Positions 26,966 through 36,799 of a stretch of DNA of 64,000 nt are shown in pieces. Each line of letters opens with the position of its first letter. Position 1 is the first letter of the stretch. The DNA is from Actinoplanes flavus (GTDB taxonomy: Bacteria; Actinomycetota; Actinomycetes; Mycobacteriales; Micromonosporaceae). Below the pieces are notes generated by a model. It was not told where the DNA came from. It saw only the letters and a list, made by a program, of their open reading frames with translations, and made no database searches. Where the stretch lies: NCBI RefSeq assembly GCF_017592555.1, contig NZ_JAGFNS010000001.1:1-64000 (forward strand), given 5' to 3'. The position numbers and the translations under genes are program-made.

Positions 26966-27628
26966 ATGACATTGAAAGAACCGATCAACCCGGACGCCGA
27001 GGCGGCCACCGAGGCCGTCGACCCGTGGGCCGAACCCGCCGGTCAGCGGACCGCCCCGGACGAGCCGTCCACCGCGGTGGACGTCAAGCCGGCCGAGGCT
27101 CAGAAGGCCGCCGTCCAGCCGGCCGAGGCCGAGGAGGTCCCGGTCCAGCCGGTCGAGCATGTGGCGCCGTCGGGCGGCGCCGCGCCGCCCAGCCCGTTCC
27201 CGCCCGGCCCGCCGGTTCCGCCGCCGGCCGCGCCGCCGGCGGAGGGCCGGTTCCGCCGGAGCCCGAAGCTGGTGCTGATCGCCGCCGTGCTGATCACCGC
27301 CATCGCCAGCTCCGGGGTCACGGCCGGCGTGATGACGGCGATCGACCGGGACACCGCTCCGGCCGCCACCCGGCAGGACGGCGCCGGGCAGCGCGGGCCC
27401 GGCATGCGCGGCGGTGGCGGTATGCGGGGTGGCGGCGGATTCCCGGGCGGCGGCCAACAAGGCTCCGGCAACACCGGCAACACCGGCAACACCGGCGGCC
27501 CGCAAGGCTCCGGCAACACCGGCGGCCCGCAAGGCTCCGGCAACACCAGCGGCCCGCAAGGATCCGGCGACACCAGCGGCCAGCAGGGCTCCGGAGGCGC
27601 CGGCAGCACGCAGGGAAGCGGAACCTGA
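26966..27628 (+). CDS. Single-pass membrane protein with Gly-rich repeat tail
   Basis: The 220-residue protein has an acidic, Pro/Ala-rich cytoplasmic half, one transmembrane helix near residues 103-121 (LVLIAAVLITAIASSGVTAG) and an outward tail of low complexity. The tail begins with MRGGGGMRGGGGFPGGG and continues with repeats of GGPQGSGNT. GAGGAG precedes ATG 26966. The N-terminal half also has a degenerate PVQPAEAEE/PVQPVEH repeat. No enzymatic domain is visible; it could be a wall-spanning or surface tether. Function unknown. Confidence 0.65.
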   Translation: MTLKEPINPDAEAATEAVDPWAEPAGQRTAPDEPSTAVDVKPAEAQKAAVQPAEAEEVPVQPVEHVAPSGGAAPPSPFPPGPPVPPPAAPPAEGRFRRSPKLVLIAAVLITAIASSGVTAGVMTAIDRDTAPAATRQDGAGQRGPGMRGGGGMRGGGGFPGGGQQGSGNTGNTGNTGGPQGSGNTGGPQGSGNTSGPQGSGDTSGQQGSGGAGSTQGSGT

Positions 27629-27639
27629 CCGACGGCACG

Positions 27640-27664
27640 CGGCGGCGGTGGGTGACCGCCGCCG
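27640..27664. terminator. Bidirectional terminator-like hairpin
   Basis: CGGCGGCGGT (27640-27649) and ACCGCCGCCG (27655-27664) pair perfectly with a 5-nt loop, between convergent genes. Confidence 0.55.
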
Positions 27665-27669
27665 CCGTG

Positions 27670-28092
27670 TCAGACGCCGAGCCAGGACGGGTCGGTGGCC
27701 AGCTCCCGCAGCCGCCCGGCCGGGTCGTCGACCAGCCGCCGGGTCGTCCGGTCCATCAGGCCGGCCACCCCGGTCACCTGGGCCACCGGCACCCCGTCGG
27801 CCCGGGTGTACTCCTGCTCGACCCGGAACGTCTTGCCGTCGCCCCAGACGAACCGGCAGGTCACGTCCACCTCGTCGCCGGCCCGCAGCTCTTTCAGGTA
27901 GCGGATCGTGGTCTCCAGCACCACCGGCCCGACACCGGCGCGGACCAGCACGTCGGGGCCCACCCCGGCGGCCAGGAAGCACTGCCAGCGGGCGTGCTCG
28001 CCGTACTGGAGATAGACCGCCTGATTGACGTGGCCCTGGAGATCGAGCTCGTAACCGCGGACCGCGACGCGTACCTGGAAGACGTCAGCCAT
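27670..28092 (-). CDS. Acyl-CoA thioesterase, 4HBT hot-dog fold (YbgC/FcbC type)
   Basis: The 140-residue protein has the hot-dog thioesterase pattern YELDLQGHVNQAVYLQYGEHAR, with Asp preceding GHVN as the usual catalytic acid, followed by VLETTIRYLKEL. It hydrolyses an acyl-CoA or acyl-carrier thioester; the substrate is not predictable. ATG 28092 is used; an in-frame start a few codons upstream exists. It is divergent from the AfsR-like regulator gene, about 110 bp apart. Confidence 0.82.
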   Translation of the reverse strand: MADVFQVRVAVRGYELDLQGHVNQAVYLQYGEHARWQCFLAAGVGPDVLVRAGVGPVVLETTIRYLKELRAGDEVDVTCRFVWGDGKTFRVEQEYTRADGVPVAQVTGVAGLMDRTTRRLVDDPAGRLRELATDPSWLGV

Positions 28093-28200
28093 CACCCGAT
28101 CCTGGCACACCCCGGCGGCACGGGATCAAGAACGACATAGACGCTGACGATTCCCAGCCCTAGGCTGAGCCGGCGCGAGGACGGTGTCCGAGGGGGTGTG

Positions 28201-31200
28201 GTGCGGTTCCGGCTGCTGGGCCCGGTGGAGGCATCCGAGGGGGCACGGATCGTCGCGCTCGGCGCACTGAAACAGCGGCATCTGCTGGCCGCGCTGCTGT
28301 TCGACGGCGGGCATCCGGTCACCTTCGAGACGCTGATCGACCGGCTCTGGGGCGACGCGCCGCCGGCCGACGCCCGCGGGGCGCTCTACGGCTATGTGGC
28401 CCGGTTGCGCCGGGTGGTCAAGGACAGCACCGGTGTCACCCTGGTCCGCTGGTCCGGCGGCTACACGTTGCAGGTGCCGGACGGCGCGGTGGACCTGTTC
28501 CGGTTCCGTGAGCTGCTCGAGTCGGCCCGGTCCGCCCGGCCCGGCGACCGGCTCGCCGCACTGGACGAGGCGCTCGGGCTGTGGCGTGGCGAGGCGCTGG
28601 CCGGGCTGCCCGGCGAGTGGGCCCGGTTGACCCGGGAGAGCCTGGGGCAGCAGCGGCTCGCGGCGCTGGCCGACTGGGCGGCGGCCGCGGTGGCGGGTGG
28701 CCGGCCCGCCGAGGCGGTCGACCGGCTGGCCGCGGCGCTGACCCGGGACCCGCTGTGCGAGCCGCTGATCGCGGCCATGATGCGCGCGTTGCACGCCTCC
28801 GGTCGTACCGTGGAGGCTCTTGATCTTTTTGCCCGGTCGCGCAACCGGATCGTCGATGAGCTGGGCGCGGAACCCGGGCGGCTGTTGCGCGAAGCGCACA
28901 CCGCCATCCTGCGCTCACCCGCCGCGTCCGTTCCGGAGCGGTCCGGGCCCGTGCCGGCGGAGGCGGCCGGGGGGCCGTTCCTGCTGCCTCCGGACCTGCC
29001 CGACTACACCGGTTTCGGCGAGCGGGTGGCCGAGACCGTGGCGGCGTTGCGGGCGCCCCGGGCCAGCCCGGTGGTGGTGGTCTCCGGGCCGGGCGGCGCC
29101 GGGAAGACCGCGTTCGCGGTGCATGTGGCGCACGCCGTCCGGGACCACTACCCGGACGGGCTGTTCTTCCTGGACGTCGGCGGCGCCGACCCGCTGGAGC
29201 CGGCCGAGGCGCTGAGCCGCCTGTTGCGCATGCTCGGCGTCACCGACGCGGACGCGCAGGGCAATCCGGATCTGCGCGAGCGTGAGGCGCGCTACCGGGC
29301 CGAACTGGCCGGCCGCCGGGTGCTGGTGGTCGTCGACGACGCGGTCCGGGCACGGCAGGTCCATCCGTTCCTGCCCGGGGACGCCGGTTCGGCCCTGCTG
29401 GTGACCAGCCGGTTCCGGCTCGGCACGGTGCCCGCCACCAGCCGGGTCGAGCTGGGCATGATGTCGCTGGGCGAGGCGTGGGCGCTGCTCACCCGGGTGA
29501 TCGGCGCGGCCCGGACGGACGCCGATCCGGAGCAGACCGCCCGCCTCATCGGGTTGTGCGCGCGGCTGCCGCTGGCCGTCCGGGTGGCCGGCGCCCGGCT
29601 GGTGGCCCGGCCGCACTGGGCGGTGGCCCAGCTCGCCGACCGGCTCGACGACGAGCGCCGCCGGCTGGACGAGCTGGCCGTCGACGACATGGAGGTCCGG
29701 GCCGGGCTGGCCGTCGGCTACCGCGGGCTGACCCCGCGGGCCCAGGCCGCCTTCCGGGCGCTGGGCGGCCTGGATCCGCCGTCACTGACCGCGCTCACCG
29801 TGGCGGCGCTGCTCGGCACCGGTCTGGACGAGGCCGGCGACCTGGTCGAGGAGATCACCGACGCGCGGCTGCTCGACGTCATCGGCACGGACGGGTCGTG
29901 CATCCGCTACCGCATGCACGACCTGGTCCGCCTGTACGCCGGTGAGCTGAGCCGGGCCGAACCGGAGTCCGCGCGGGCGACCGTGACCGGGGCGCTGGCC
30001 GCGCTGCTGCGCCTGGTGGAGCGCCTGGCCGAGCAGCTTCCGGTGGCCACCCCGCGGCTCTACCACCCGTCGGGTCTGCCGGAGCCGCCCGCGCACTGGA
30101 CCGCCACCATCGACCGGGTGGACCTGCACTGCTGGTTCACCCACGAGGAGCCGGCTCTGATCGCCGCGGTGGAGCGGGCCGCCGCGCTGGACCTGGTCGA
30201 GCCGGCGTGCGGGCTGGCCGACGCGCTGGTGTTCGCGTCGTTCGCGGCCCGGAACAACTTCGACGGCTGGGAGCGTACGCACACCGCCGTCAGCGTGGCC
30301 GCCCGCCGGGCCGGGAACCGTCTCGCCGAGGCCGCCATGGAGTGCGGCATCGGCCAGTTGCGCTACGCCCAGGACCGGTTTCCGGAGTCGCGGGAGCACT
30401 TCTCGCGGGCGGCCGGGCTGTTCGAGGCGGCCGGGCACGACCGTGGCCAGGCGGTGGCGCTGAACGGCCTCGGCACCGTGGGCCGGGAGCTGGGCGAGCA
30501 CACCACCGCGCTGCCGCAGATCAACCGGGCCCGGGAGATGCTGGACCGGCTGGGTGACGACGCCGGGGTGGCGCACGCCTACTACAGCCTCGGGTTCGCG
30601 CACCGGGAGCTGGGCCACGACACGGTCGCGCTGGGCCATTTCGCGTCCGCCCTGGAGCGGTACCGGCGGATCGGTCACCGGCGCGGCGAGCTGATCTCGA
30701 TCCGCGGCATCGGCCTGGTGCACCGGGCCCGCGGCGAGCTGGCCGAGGCGGCCGAGCACTGTGCGTCGGCGCACGCGATCGCCACCGCGATCGGCGATCC
30801 GCACCTGGCCGCCTACACGGCGCAGGCGCTGGCGAAGGTGTGGATCCGGCAGGGCGATCCGGAGCGGGGCCGGGATCCGCTGCGGACCGCGCTGGCCGCC
30901 ACCACCGGGCGGCGCGACGGGTACGGGACGGCGCTGGTCACCCGTACCCTCGGTGAGCTGCACCTGGCGGCCGGGCGGCCGGCCGAGGCGATCGGGCTGC
31001 TGGAGTCGGCCGCCGAGCAGTGGCGGGCCATCGGGATGGAGCTGGGGTGGGCGCGGACGCTGCGGGATCTGGGCGCCGCGCGCCGCGTGGCCGGCGATCA
31101 CGACGCCGCACACCGGGACTGGGCGGCGGCCGGGGAGATCTTTCAGGAGCTGGGCGTACGGGAGCGCACCGAACTGACCGGGTGGCGTGCCCTGTTCGGC

Positions 31201-31326
31201 TGTCACTGCCCGCCGGAGACCGTCTCGGCGTCCCGCATCACCCGCAGCACGTTGCCGCCGGCCAGCGCCGCCAGGTCCGCGTCGGACCAGCGGCGCGCCG
31301 CCAGTTCCCCGAACAACCGGGGGTAG
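28201..31326 (+). CDS. AfsR/SARP-family regulator with BTAD, NB-ARC and TPR domains
   Basis: The 1041-residue protein begins MRFRLLGPVEA, a typical SARP start, with an OmpR-like winged helix (1-90) and a bacterial transcriptional activation domain (about 95-240). The NB-ARC ATPase has P-loop SGPGGAGKTAFA near residue 297 and VLVVVDDAV as Walker B. TPR-like helical repeats occupy about 640-960. Such proteins integrate signals to activate secondary-metabolite genes, so it may act on the polyketide cluster that begins a few kb downstream; inference. The last 124 bp overlap the convergent dipeptidase gene, giving a Ser/Arg-rich C-terminal tail. GTG 28198 is an alternative start. Confidence 0.85.
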   Translation: MRFRLLGPVEASEGARIVALGALKQRHLLAALLFDGGHPVTFETLIDRLWGDAPPADARGALYGYVARLRRVVKDSTGVTLVRWSGGYTLQVPDGAVDLFRFRELLESARSARPGDRLAALDEALGLWRGEALAGLPGEWARLTRESLGQQRLAALADWAAAAVAGGRPAEAVDRLAAALTRDPLCEPLIAAMMRALHASGRTVEALDLFARSRNRIVDELGAEPGRLLREAHTAILRSPAASVPERSGPVPAEAAGGPFLLPPDLPDYTGFGERVAETVAALRAPRASPVVVVSGPGGAGKTAFAVHVAHAVRDHYPDGLFFLDVGGADPLEPAEALSRLLRMLGVTDADAQGNPDLREREARYRAELAGRRVLVVVDDAVRARQVHPFLPGDAGSALLVTSRFRLGTVPATSRVELGMMSLGEAWALLTRVIGAARTDADPEQTARLIGLCARLPLAVRVAGARLVARPHWAVAQLADRLDDERRRLDELAVDDMEVRAGLAVGYRGLTPRAQAAFRALGGLDPPSLTALTVAALLGTGLDEAGDLVEEITDARLLDVIGTDGSCIRYRMHDLVRLYAGELSRAEPESARATVTGALAALLRLVERLAEQLPVATPRLYHPSGLPEPPAHWTATIDRVDLHCWFTHEEPALIAAVERAAALDLVEPACGLADALVFASFAARNNFDGWERTHTAVSVAARRAGNRLAEAAMECGIGQLRYAQDRFPESREHFSRAAGLFEAAGHDRGQAVALNGLGTVGRELGEHTTALPQINRAREMLDRLGDDAGVAHAYYSLGFAHRELGHDTVALGHFASALERYRRIGHRRGELISIRGIGLVHRARGELAEAAEHCASAHAIATAIGDPHLAAYTAQALAKVWIRQGDPERGRDPLRTALAATTGRRDGYGTALVTRTLGELHLAAGRPAEAIGLLESAAEQWRAIGMELGWARTLRDLGAARRVAGDHDAAHRDWAAAGEIFQELGVRERTELTGWRALFGCHCPPETVSASRITRSTLPPASAARSASDQRRAASSPNNRG

Positions 31327-32294
31327 CCGGACACGTCGTCGAGCCCGGCCGGCATGTCGCCGCAGCCGTCGAAGTCGCCGCCGATGCCGACGTGCTCGAT
31401 CCCGGCCACCTCACGGACGTGGTCGACGTGGTCGGCCACCTGCTCCACCGACACCGGCGGGGGCGGTCCGTCCGGCTGCCGCTCCCAGGCCCACCGGTCG
31501 GCGGACAGGAACGCCGGGACGAACGTCACCATGCACACGCCGCCGTTGCCGGGCAGGCGGGTCAGCACGTCGTCGGGCACGTTGCGGGGGTGGCCGCAGA
31601 GCGCCCGCGCCGACGAATGGCTGAAGATCACCGGTGCGGCGCCGGTGTCCAGGGCGTCGTGCATGGTGCGGTCCGCGACATGGGACAGATCGACGAGCAT
31701 GCCGATCCGGTTCATCTCGGCGATCACCTCACGGCCGAAGTCGCTCAGGCCACCCAGCCGGGGTACGTCGGTGGCGCTGTCCGCCCAGGCGACGTTCTGG
31801 TTGTGGGTCAGGGTCAGATACCGTACGCCCAGCTCGGCCAGCATGCGCAGGACGGCGAGCGAGTCGCAGATGCTGTGGCCGCCCTCGGCCCCGATCAGCC
31901 CGGCGATGCGCCCGGCCCGGAAGGCCGCCTCCACCTGGTCCGCGGTCCGTGCCAGGGCCAGCCGGCCGGAGTGCAGCCGGGTCATCTCGTGGACGAGGTC
32001 GATCTGCTGGAGGGTGCGCACCACGGCGGCGGCCGGTGGCAGGTCGCCGGGCACGTAGACCGACCAGAACTGGGCGCCGACCCGTCCGGCGGTCAGCCGC
32101 GGCAGATCGGTGCGGGTCCGTGGATGCGGCTGGTCCAGGGCGAACTTCTCCAGCTCGGCCGGGGAGACCGGGCCTCCGGCCAGGGTGCGCAGCGCGTCCG
32201 GCAGATCGTTGTGCCCGTCGATCAGTGGGTACGCGCTGAGCAGGCGGGCGATTCGGTCGCCCCCGTCACGAGCAGACTCGTCGATCGGCCACAC
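31203..32294 (-). CDS. Membrane dipeptidase (M19, renal dipeptidase family)
   Basis: The 363-residue protein has the M19 zinc-site motifs: DGHNDLP near the N-terminus, Glu in GAEGGHSI, His in DLSHVAD and in FSHSSARALCGHPRN, and GGDFDG. These enzymes cleave dipeptides, including D-amino-acid ones. No signal peptide is evident, so it may be cytosolic. The annotated GTG start at 32294 gives an extra N-terminal stretch of about 25 residues before the barrel; a later start is possible. It overlaps the AfsR-like gene tail-to-tail. Confidence 0.88.
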   Translation of the reverse strand: MWPIDESARDGGDRIARLLSAYPLIDGHNDLPDALRTLAGGPVSPAELEKFALDQPHPRTRTDLPRLTAGRVGAQFWSVYVPGDLPPAAAVVRTLQQIDLVHEMTRLHSGRLALARTADQVEAAFRAGRIAGLIGAEGGHSICDSLAVLRMLAELGVRYLTLTHNQNVAWADSATDVPRLGGLSDFGREVIAEMNRIGMLVDLSHVADRTMHDALDTGAAPVIFSHSSARALCGHPRNVPDDVLTRLPGNGGVCMVTFVPAFLSADRWAWERQPDGPPPPVSVEQVADHVDHVREVAGIEHVGIGGDFDGCGDMPAGLDDVSGYPRLFGELAARRWSDADLAALAGGNVLRVMRDAETVSGGQ

Positions 32295-32384
32295 CCGCGG
32301 TCACACCCCATCCGAAGCCGTGTCTCGTCCCGGCGCCGTGGTGAGACTGTCACGGGTGTCTGCCGGTTTTCTGGCACGTTTCTG

Positions 32385-33545
32385 TCAGCCCGGCGGGAGG
32401 GTGGCGCCCCAGCGGCGGAACTGGGCCCGCGCCTGCCGCTCGGAGCGGGCCAGCAGCCGGGCGCGGCCACCGGGCAGCCGGCCGAGACCCTGGCTGACCA
32501 GCAGGTTCGCGGCGAGGCGGGCGAGGCCGTACCACGGCGGCCGGTAGGGCAGGCCGAGGTCGCGCAGGGCGGCCCGGCCGAGCAGCCAGCAGCTCACCGA
32601 CAGGGCCCGCTCCCGCTCGTAGCGGCGCCGCCAGCCGGTCGTCACGTCGTCGGTCATGGCGATGAGCGCGCGGGCGAGGGCGACGCTGTTGGCGTCCGGC
32701 GGCGGATCGTGGGACAGGAAGTGGTAGAGCAGCCGCCGGCCCCGCCGCTCGGTGTGCGGGAGCCAGTCCTCGTCGACGCCCATCAGCCAGCCGATGTAGC
32801 TCCACAGGTGCATCACCGCGTCGGCGTCGGCGCGGGACACCCGGACCCCCAGCAGCCGCAGGTGCAGCAGGAAGCTGGTGCTGAAGACGCCGAGGGTGCT
32901 GGCCTGGTCGTACTGGTTGACGGGCACGCCGCGCCGTTCCCGGTCCCATGCCGGATCGTCCTCCAGGCGGGCGTTGACCAGCGCGTGCATGACCCGGACG
33001 TGCAGGGTGAGCCGGTAGCCTTCGGCGCCCGGCTCCAGGCCGCCCGGCGCGGTGACCGCGCGCCACCAGATCGAGGTCTCCCGGATCCGGCGCAGCGTCT
33101 CGCCACCGGTCAGCCGCCCGGTCCGCACCAGCGGCTCCAGCGCGGCCGCGGTGCGGTAGCCGCCGAGCAGCGACCCGTACGCCAGGACCAGGCCGGCGTC
33201 CATGCCGAAGGTCCGGCACGCCTCGGCGCCGCGGGCCAGCAGCGTGTCGTCCACCCAGGACGGCCGCTGCCCGACCGCGTCGTAGAAGGCCCGGAGCGGC
33301 TCCGGCACGTCACCGCCCGGGCCGGCGGCGAGCGCCCGGTGCAGCTCGTTCGGCCGCACCGCCCGGATCAGCGCGGCGGCGAGTTCGTCGCGGCGCGTCA
33401 GGCCGGCGCCGAGCGCGGCCAGTTCCGCCCCGGTGGGGTCCGCTCCCGGGCCGGCGACCAGGCGCAGCGGGCGGGCCGCCCGCTGCGCCCACTCCCGGTC
33501 GGCGCCGAACCGGGTGGGCACCCGCGGATCCGCGTGCGTCGTCAT
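32385..33545 (-). CDS. MpaB/Lcp-like oxygenase (DUF2236)
   Basis: The 386-residue protein matches the DUF2236 family that includes MpaB and the latex-clearing protein. It has the phrase GYRLTLHVRVMHALVNARL, whose His is the expected haem ligand, and SIWWRAVTAPGGL and VNQYDQASTLGVFS as conserved helices. Family members cleave or oxidise hydrophobic substrates with a b-type haem. No signal peptide is present, unlike secreted rubber oxygenases. It is 40 bp downstream of metK's start region on the same strand but separated from that gene's 3' end only by a short gap, so a role in polyketide tailoring is possible. Confidence 0.75.
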   Translation of the reverse strand: MTTHADPRVPTRFGADREWAQRAARPLRLVAGPGADPTGAELAALGAGLTRRDELAAALIRAVRPNELHRALAAGPGGDVPEPLRAFYDAVGQRPSWVDDTLLARGAEACRTFGMDAGLVLAYGSLLGGYRTAAALEPLVRTGRLTGGETLRRIRETSIWWRAVTAPGGLEPGAEGYRLTLHVRVMHALVNARLEDDPAWDRERRGVPVNQYDQASTLGVFSTSFLLHLRLLGVRVSRADADAVMHLWSYIGWLMGVDEDWLPHTERRGRRLLYHFLSHDPPPDANSVALARALIAMTDDVTTGWRRRYERERALSVSCWLLGRAALRDLGLPYRPPWYGLARLAANLLVSQGLGRLPGGRARLLARSERQARAQFRRWGATLPPG

Positions 33546-33585
33546 GAACCGACGATAAGTGAATCCGGATTCGCACGCTACCGGC

Positions 33586-34776
33586 TCAGGCCGCGGCCGC
33601 CTTGAGGTCCGCGGCCCGGTCGGTGCGCTCCCAGGTGAACTCGGGCAGCTCCCGGCCGAAGTGGCCGTAGGCGGCGGTGCCGACGTAGATCGGGCGGCGC
33701 AGGCCGAGATCCCGGCAGATCGCGGCCGGGCGCAGGTCGAACACCTCGCCGACGGCCTTCTCGATCCGTTCCGGCGGCACGTTCTCGGTGCCGAACGTCT
33801 CCACCGACAGGCTCACCGGGCGGGCCGTGCCGATCGCGTACGCCACCTGCACCTCGCAGCTCGCCGCCAGCCCGGCGGCCACCACGTTCTTGGCGACCCA
33901 GCGCATCGCGTACGCCGCGGACCGGTCCACCTTGGACGGGTCCTTGCCGGAGAACGCGCCGCCGCCGTGCCGGGCGTAGCCGCCGTAGGTGTCCACGATG
34001 ATCTTCCGGCCGGTCAGGCCGGCGTCACCCATCGGGCCGCCGACCTCGAAGCGCCCGGTCGGGTTGACCAGCAGCCGGTAGCCGTCGACGTCCAGCCCGA
34101 GACCCTCCAGCTCCGGCTCGATCACGTGCTCGCGCACGTCCGGGGTGAGCAGGCCGTCCAGCGAGACGCCGGCCGCGTGCTGGCTGGACACCACGACGGT
34201 GTGCAGCCGCACCGGGCGGCGGCCGGCGTACTCGACGGTGATCTGGGTCTTGCCGTCCGGCCGCAGGTAGGACATCGTGCCGTCGCGGCGGACCTGGGCG
34301 AGGCGGCGGGCCAGCCGGTGCGCCAGGGCGATCGGCAGCGGCATCAGCTCGGGCGTCTGGTCGCAGGCGAAGCCGAACATCAGACCCTGGTCGCCGGCGC
34401 CCTGGGCGTCCAGCGGGTCGTCACCGTCCCCGGCACGCTGTTCCAGCGCCCGGTCGACGCCCCGGGCGATGTCCGGTGACTGGGTGCCGATCGCGACGTT
34501 CACCCCGCAGGTGGCGCCGTCGAAACCCTTGTACGACGAGTCGTACCCGATGTCCAGCAGGGTCGAGCGGACCACCGCCGGGATGTCGACCCACGCCTGG
34601 GTGGCCACCTCGCCGGCCACGTGGACCTGCCCGGTGGTGATCAGTGTCTCGACCGCGACGCGGGACGCCGGGTCACCGGCCAGCATGCAGTCCAGGATGG
34701 CGTCGCTGATCTGGTCGGCGATCTTGTCGGGGTGTCCCTCGGTCACCGATTCGGAGGTGAACAGATGTGTTCTCAC
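33586..34776 (-). CDS. metK: S-adenosylmethionine synthetase
   Basis: The 396-residue protein has all MetK signatures: [51 protein letters not shown] and the dimer segment KNVVAAGLA. It makes SAM from Met and ATP. GTG 34776 overlaps the methyltransferase stop by 4 bp, so the SAM-making and SAM-using enzymes are translationally coupled. That position suggests a pathway-dedicated copy within the polyketide cluster; whether another metK exists elsewhere cannot be seen here. Confidence 0.95.
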   Translation of the reverse strand: MRTHLFTSESVTEGHPDKIADQISDAILDCMLAGDPASRVAVETLITTGQVHVAGEVATQAWVDIPAVVRSTLLDIGYDSSYKGFDGATCGVNVAIGTQSPDIARGVDRALEQRAGDGDDPLDAQGAGDQGLMFGFACDQTPELMPLPIALAHRLARRLAQVRRDGTMSYLRPDGKTQITVEYAGRRPVRLHTVVVSSQHAAGVSLDGLLTPDVREHVIEPELEGLGLDVDGYRLLVNPTGRFEVGGPMGDAGLTGRKIIVDTYGGYARHGGGAFSGKDPSKVDRSAAYAMRWVAKNVVAAGLAASCEVQVAYAIGTARPVSLSVETFGTENVPPERIEKAVGEVFDLRPAAICRDLGLRRPIYVGTAAYGHFGRELPEFTWERTDRAADLKAAAA

Positions 34777-35612
34777 CGGTCCGCGCCCTCCTGGACGGCG
34801 TCCACCAGCCACAGCCGGGCGTCGCCCATCACCGCGACGTCGGCGATCGGCGGGATGTCGCGGCCGTTGCGTTTGGCGATCTCCGCCTGCCCGGTGATCC
34901 GGCCGCGCCAGCCGTGCCCGGCCAGCCAGGCGACCGGGTCCTCCACCGACGACTGCCAGGAGGCGGCGGTGGCGGCGAGCCGGTTGTGCGCCGGCTTCAT
35001 CCGCGGGTGCTCGCTGTACGCCTGGTTCACGTGCTCGATCGCCAGCCTGCTGCCGGTGCCGCTGAGGGCGCCGATCCGGGCCAGCAGGAGGTCGTTGTCC
35101 GCCTCGGTGAGGTAGACCATCAGGCCCTCGACCAGCCATGCGGTGGGCAGGTCCGGGTCGAAGCCGGCGTCCCGCAGCGCGTCCGGCCAGTCCTCGCGCA
35201 GGTCGGCCGGCACCGGCACCCGTTCGCAGGACGGCACCGCGCCCCGCTTGGCCAGCACCTCGTTCTTGAAGCTGAGCAGGTCCGGCAGGTCGACCTCGAA
35301 GACCTTGGTGCCGTCCGGCCACAGCATCCGGTACGCGCGGCTGTCCAGCCCCGCGGCGAGCAGCACCACCTGCCGGATGCCGTCGTCGAGCGCCGCGGTG
35401 AGGTAGTCGTCGAAATACCGGGTACGCAGCACGAAGTGATCCTCGACGAGCATTCCGGCCCGGCTCAGGTTGCCGATCCAGCCGGCCGCGGCGGCGAGCG
35501 GTCCGGCGTACTGGTCGATGAACATCCGGTCCCGGCGGCGGCCCTCGCGTGCCCGGGCCTGCGCGATCAGGACGGCGGTCCGGCTGACTCCGGTGGGGGT
35601 GGGCGGGTGCAT
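34773..35612 (-). CDS. SAM-dependent methyltransferase (LCMT/PPM1 family, TIGR00027 type)
   Basis: The 279-residue protein shows the family phrases [29 protein letters not shown] (SAM-binding loop), [14 protein letters not shown] and [10 protein letters not shown]. Members methylate carboxyl or hydroxyl groups, and in secondary-metabolite clusters usually act as O-methyltransferases. AGGAGG precedes ATG 35612. It lies between an FAD monooxygenase and metK on the same strand, consistent with hydroxylation then methylation of an aromatic polyketide. Confidence 0.82.
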   Translation of the reverse strand: MHPPTPTGVSRTAVLIAQARAREGRRRDRMFIDQYAGPLAAAAGWIGNLSRAGMLVEDHFVLRTRYFDDYLTAALDDGIRQVVLLAAGLDSRAYRMLWPDGTKVFEVDLPDLLSFKNEVLAKRGAVPSCERVPVPADLREDWPDALRDAGFDPDLPTAWLVEGLMVYLTEADNDLLLARIGALSGTGSRLAIEHVNQAYSEHPRMKPAHNRLAATAASWQSSVEDPVAWLAGHGWRGRITGQAEIAKRNGRDIPPIADVAVMGDARLWLVDAVQEGADR

Positions 35613-35638
35613 GGGTGTCCTCCTAGAAGACGCGGGAG

Positions 35639-36799
35639 TTAGAAGTCGACGCGCATGGTCAGCTGGTACGTCTTGTGCCGCACCAGCCGGTCGAACGTCA
35701 GGCGCATGAAGGCGTCCCGGAACAGGCAGGCCGGCAGGCTGTGCCAGCGGGTGAACTCGCCGTTGGCCCGGGACCGGTTCGCGATCCGCCGCACCCGGTC
35801 GGCGCGGCGCCGCTCGTACCCGGCCGGCCCGGAGCCGTCGGCGAGGCACTGGGCGAGCACCACGGCGTCCTCGATGGACTGCCCGGCGCCCTGCCCGAGG
35901 TTGAAGGTCATCGGGTGGGCGGCGTCGCCGAGCAGGGTGACCCGGCCGGTGCTCCACCGGTCGACCGGCGGGCGGTGGAAGATGTGGGCCGGGACGATGC
36001 CCTCCTCGCCGGTGGCCTCGATCAGGTCGGTGATCGGGGCCGGCCAGCCGGCGAACTCGTCCAGCAGCAGCTGCCGGCGACCGCCGCCGACCCCGGACCG
36101 GCGGCGGACCCGGCGGTCGCCCAGGATGCCGTCCCAGTAGACCCGGCCGTCGGTGAGCCGGTAGTACACGAACCACCGGCCCCGGCCCCAGGTGCTGACG
36201 AACGCGTGGTCGCGCACGCTCGGCAGGCCGGTGGCGATCACGCCCTGGAAGGCGGTGAAGCCGGCGTAGACCGGCGGCGGCTCGTACGGCATGAGCGCGG
36301 CCCGGACCCCCGACCGCAGCCCGTCCGCCCCGACCAGCAGCCCGGCCCGGACCGTGCGCCCGCCGCCGAACCGCACGGTCACCCCGTCGTCGTCCTCGGT
36401 GTGACCGGCGTAGGGCTGGCCGAGCACCACGTCGCCGCCGGCCGCGTCGAGCAGCATCCGGTGCAGGGCCGGGCGGCTCACCGAGTAGACCGGGGCGCCG
36501 GTGCGGGCGGCGCCCTCGTCGAGCGGCCAGTCGGCGAGGTTGGGGCCGTACCAGGTCCAGAACTGGTGCCGGGACAGCTCGTACCCGATCTTGGCGATCT
36601 CCTCGCCCAGACCCAGCGCGCGCAGCGCCAGCACCGCGTTGTGCCAGAGCACCAGCCCGTGTCCGGCCTGCGCCCGGCTCAGCTCGGCGGCTCGTTCGTA
36701 GACGGTGACCGGGATCCCGGCCCGGCGCAGCGCCACCGCGGCGGCGAGCCCACCGATGCCGGCGCCGGCGATGACCACCTTGGGGGTGCGCTCGTTCAT
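35639..36799 (-). CDS. FAD-dependent monooxygenase (aromatic hydroxylase type)
   Basis: The 386-residue flavoprotein has the Rossmann motif VVIAGAGIGGLAAAVALRRAG, the DG motif GADGLRSGVR and the FAD motif LLGDAAHPMTFNLGQGAGQSIEDA, as in group A hydroxylases of aromatic polyketide pathways. It is smaller than the PgaE class because the C-terminal thioredoxin-like domain is missing. It begins the minus-strand arm and is divergent from the SchA/CurD gene; 162 bp between them must hold both promoters. Confidence 0.88.
   Translation of the reverse strand: MNERTPKVVIAGAGIGGLAAAVALRRAGIPVTVYERAAELSRAQAGHGLVLWHNAVLALRALGLGEEIAKIGYELSRHQFWTWYGPNLADWPLDEGAARTGAPVYSVSRPALHRMLLDAAGGDVVLGQPYAGHTEDDDGVTVRFGGGRTVRAGLLVGADGLRSGVRAALMPYEPPPVYAGFTAFQGVIATGLPSVRDHAFVSTWGRGRWFVYYRLTDGRVYWDGILGDRRVRRRSGVGGGRRQLLLDEFAGWPAPITDLIEATGEEGIVPAHIFHRPPVDRWSTGRVTLLGDAAHPMTFNLGQGAGQSIEDAVVLAQCLADGSGPAGYERRRADRVRRIANRSRANGEFTRWHSLPACLFRDAFMRLTFDRLVRHKTYQLTMRVDF

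Noticed and set aside
34777..35322. N-terminal extension of metK to 578 codons
   Set aside because: The extension overlaps the methyltransferase gene out of frame and is Arg/Gly-rich; SAM synthetases start at the THLFTSES segment, matching GTG 34776.
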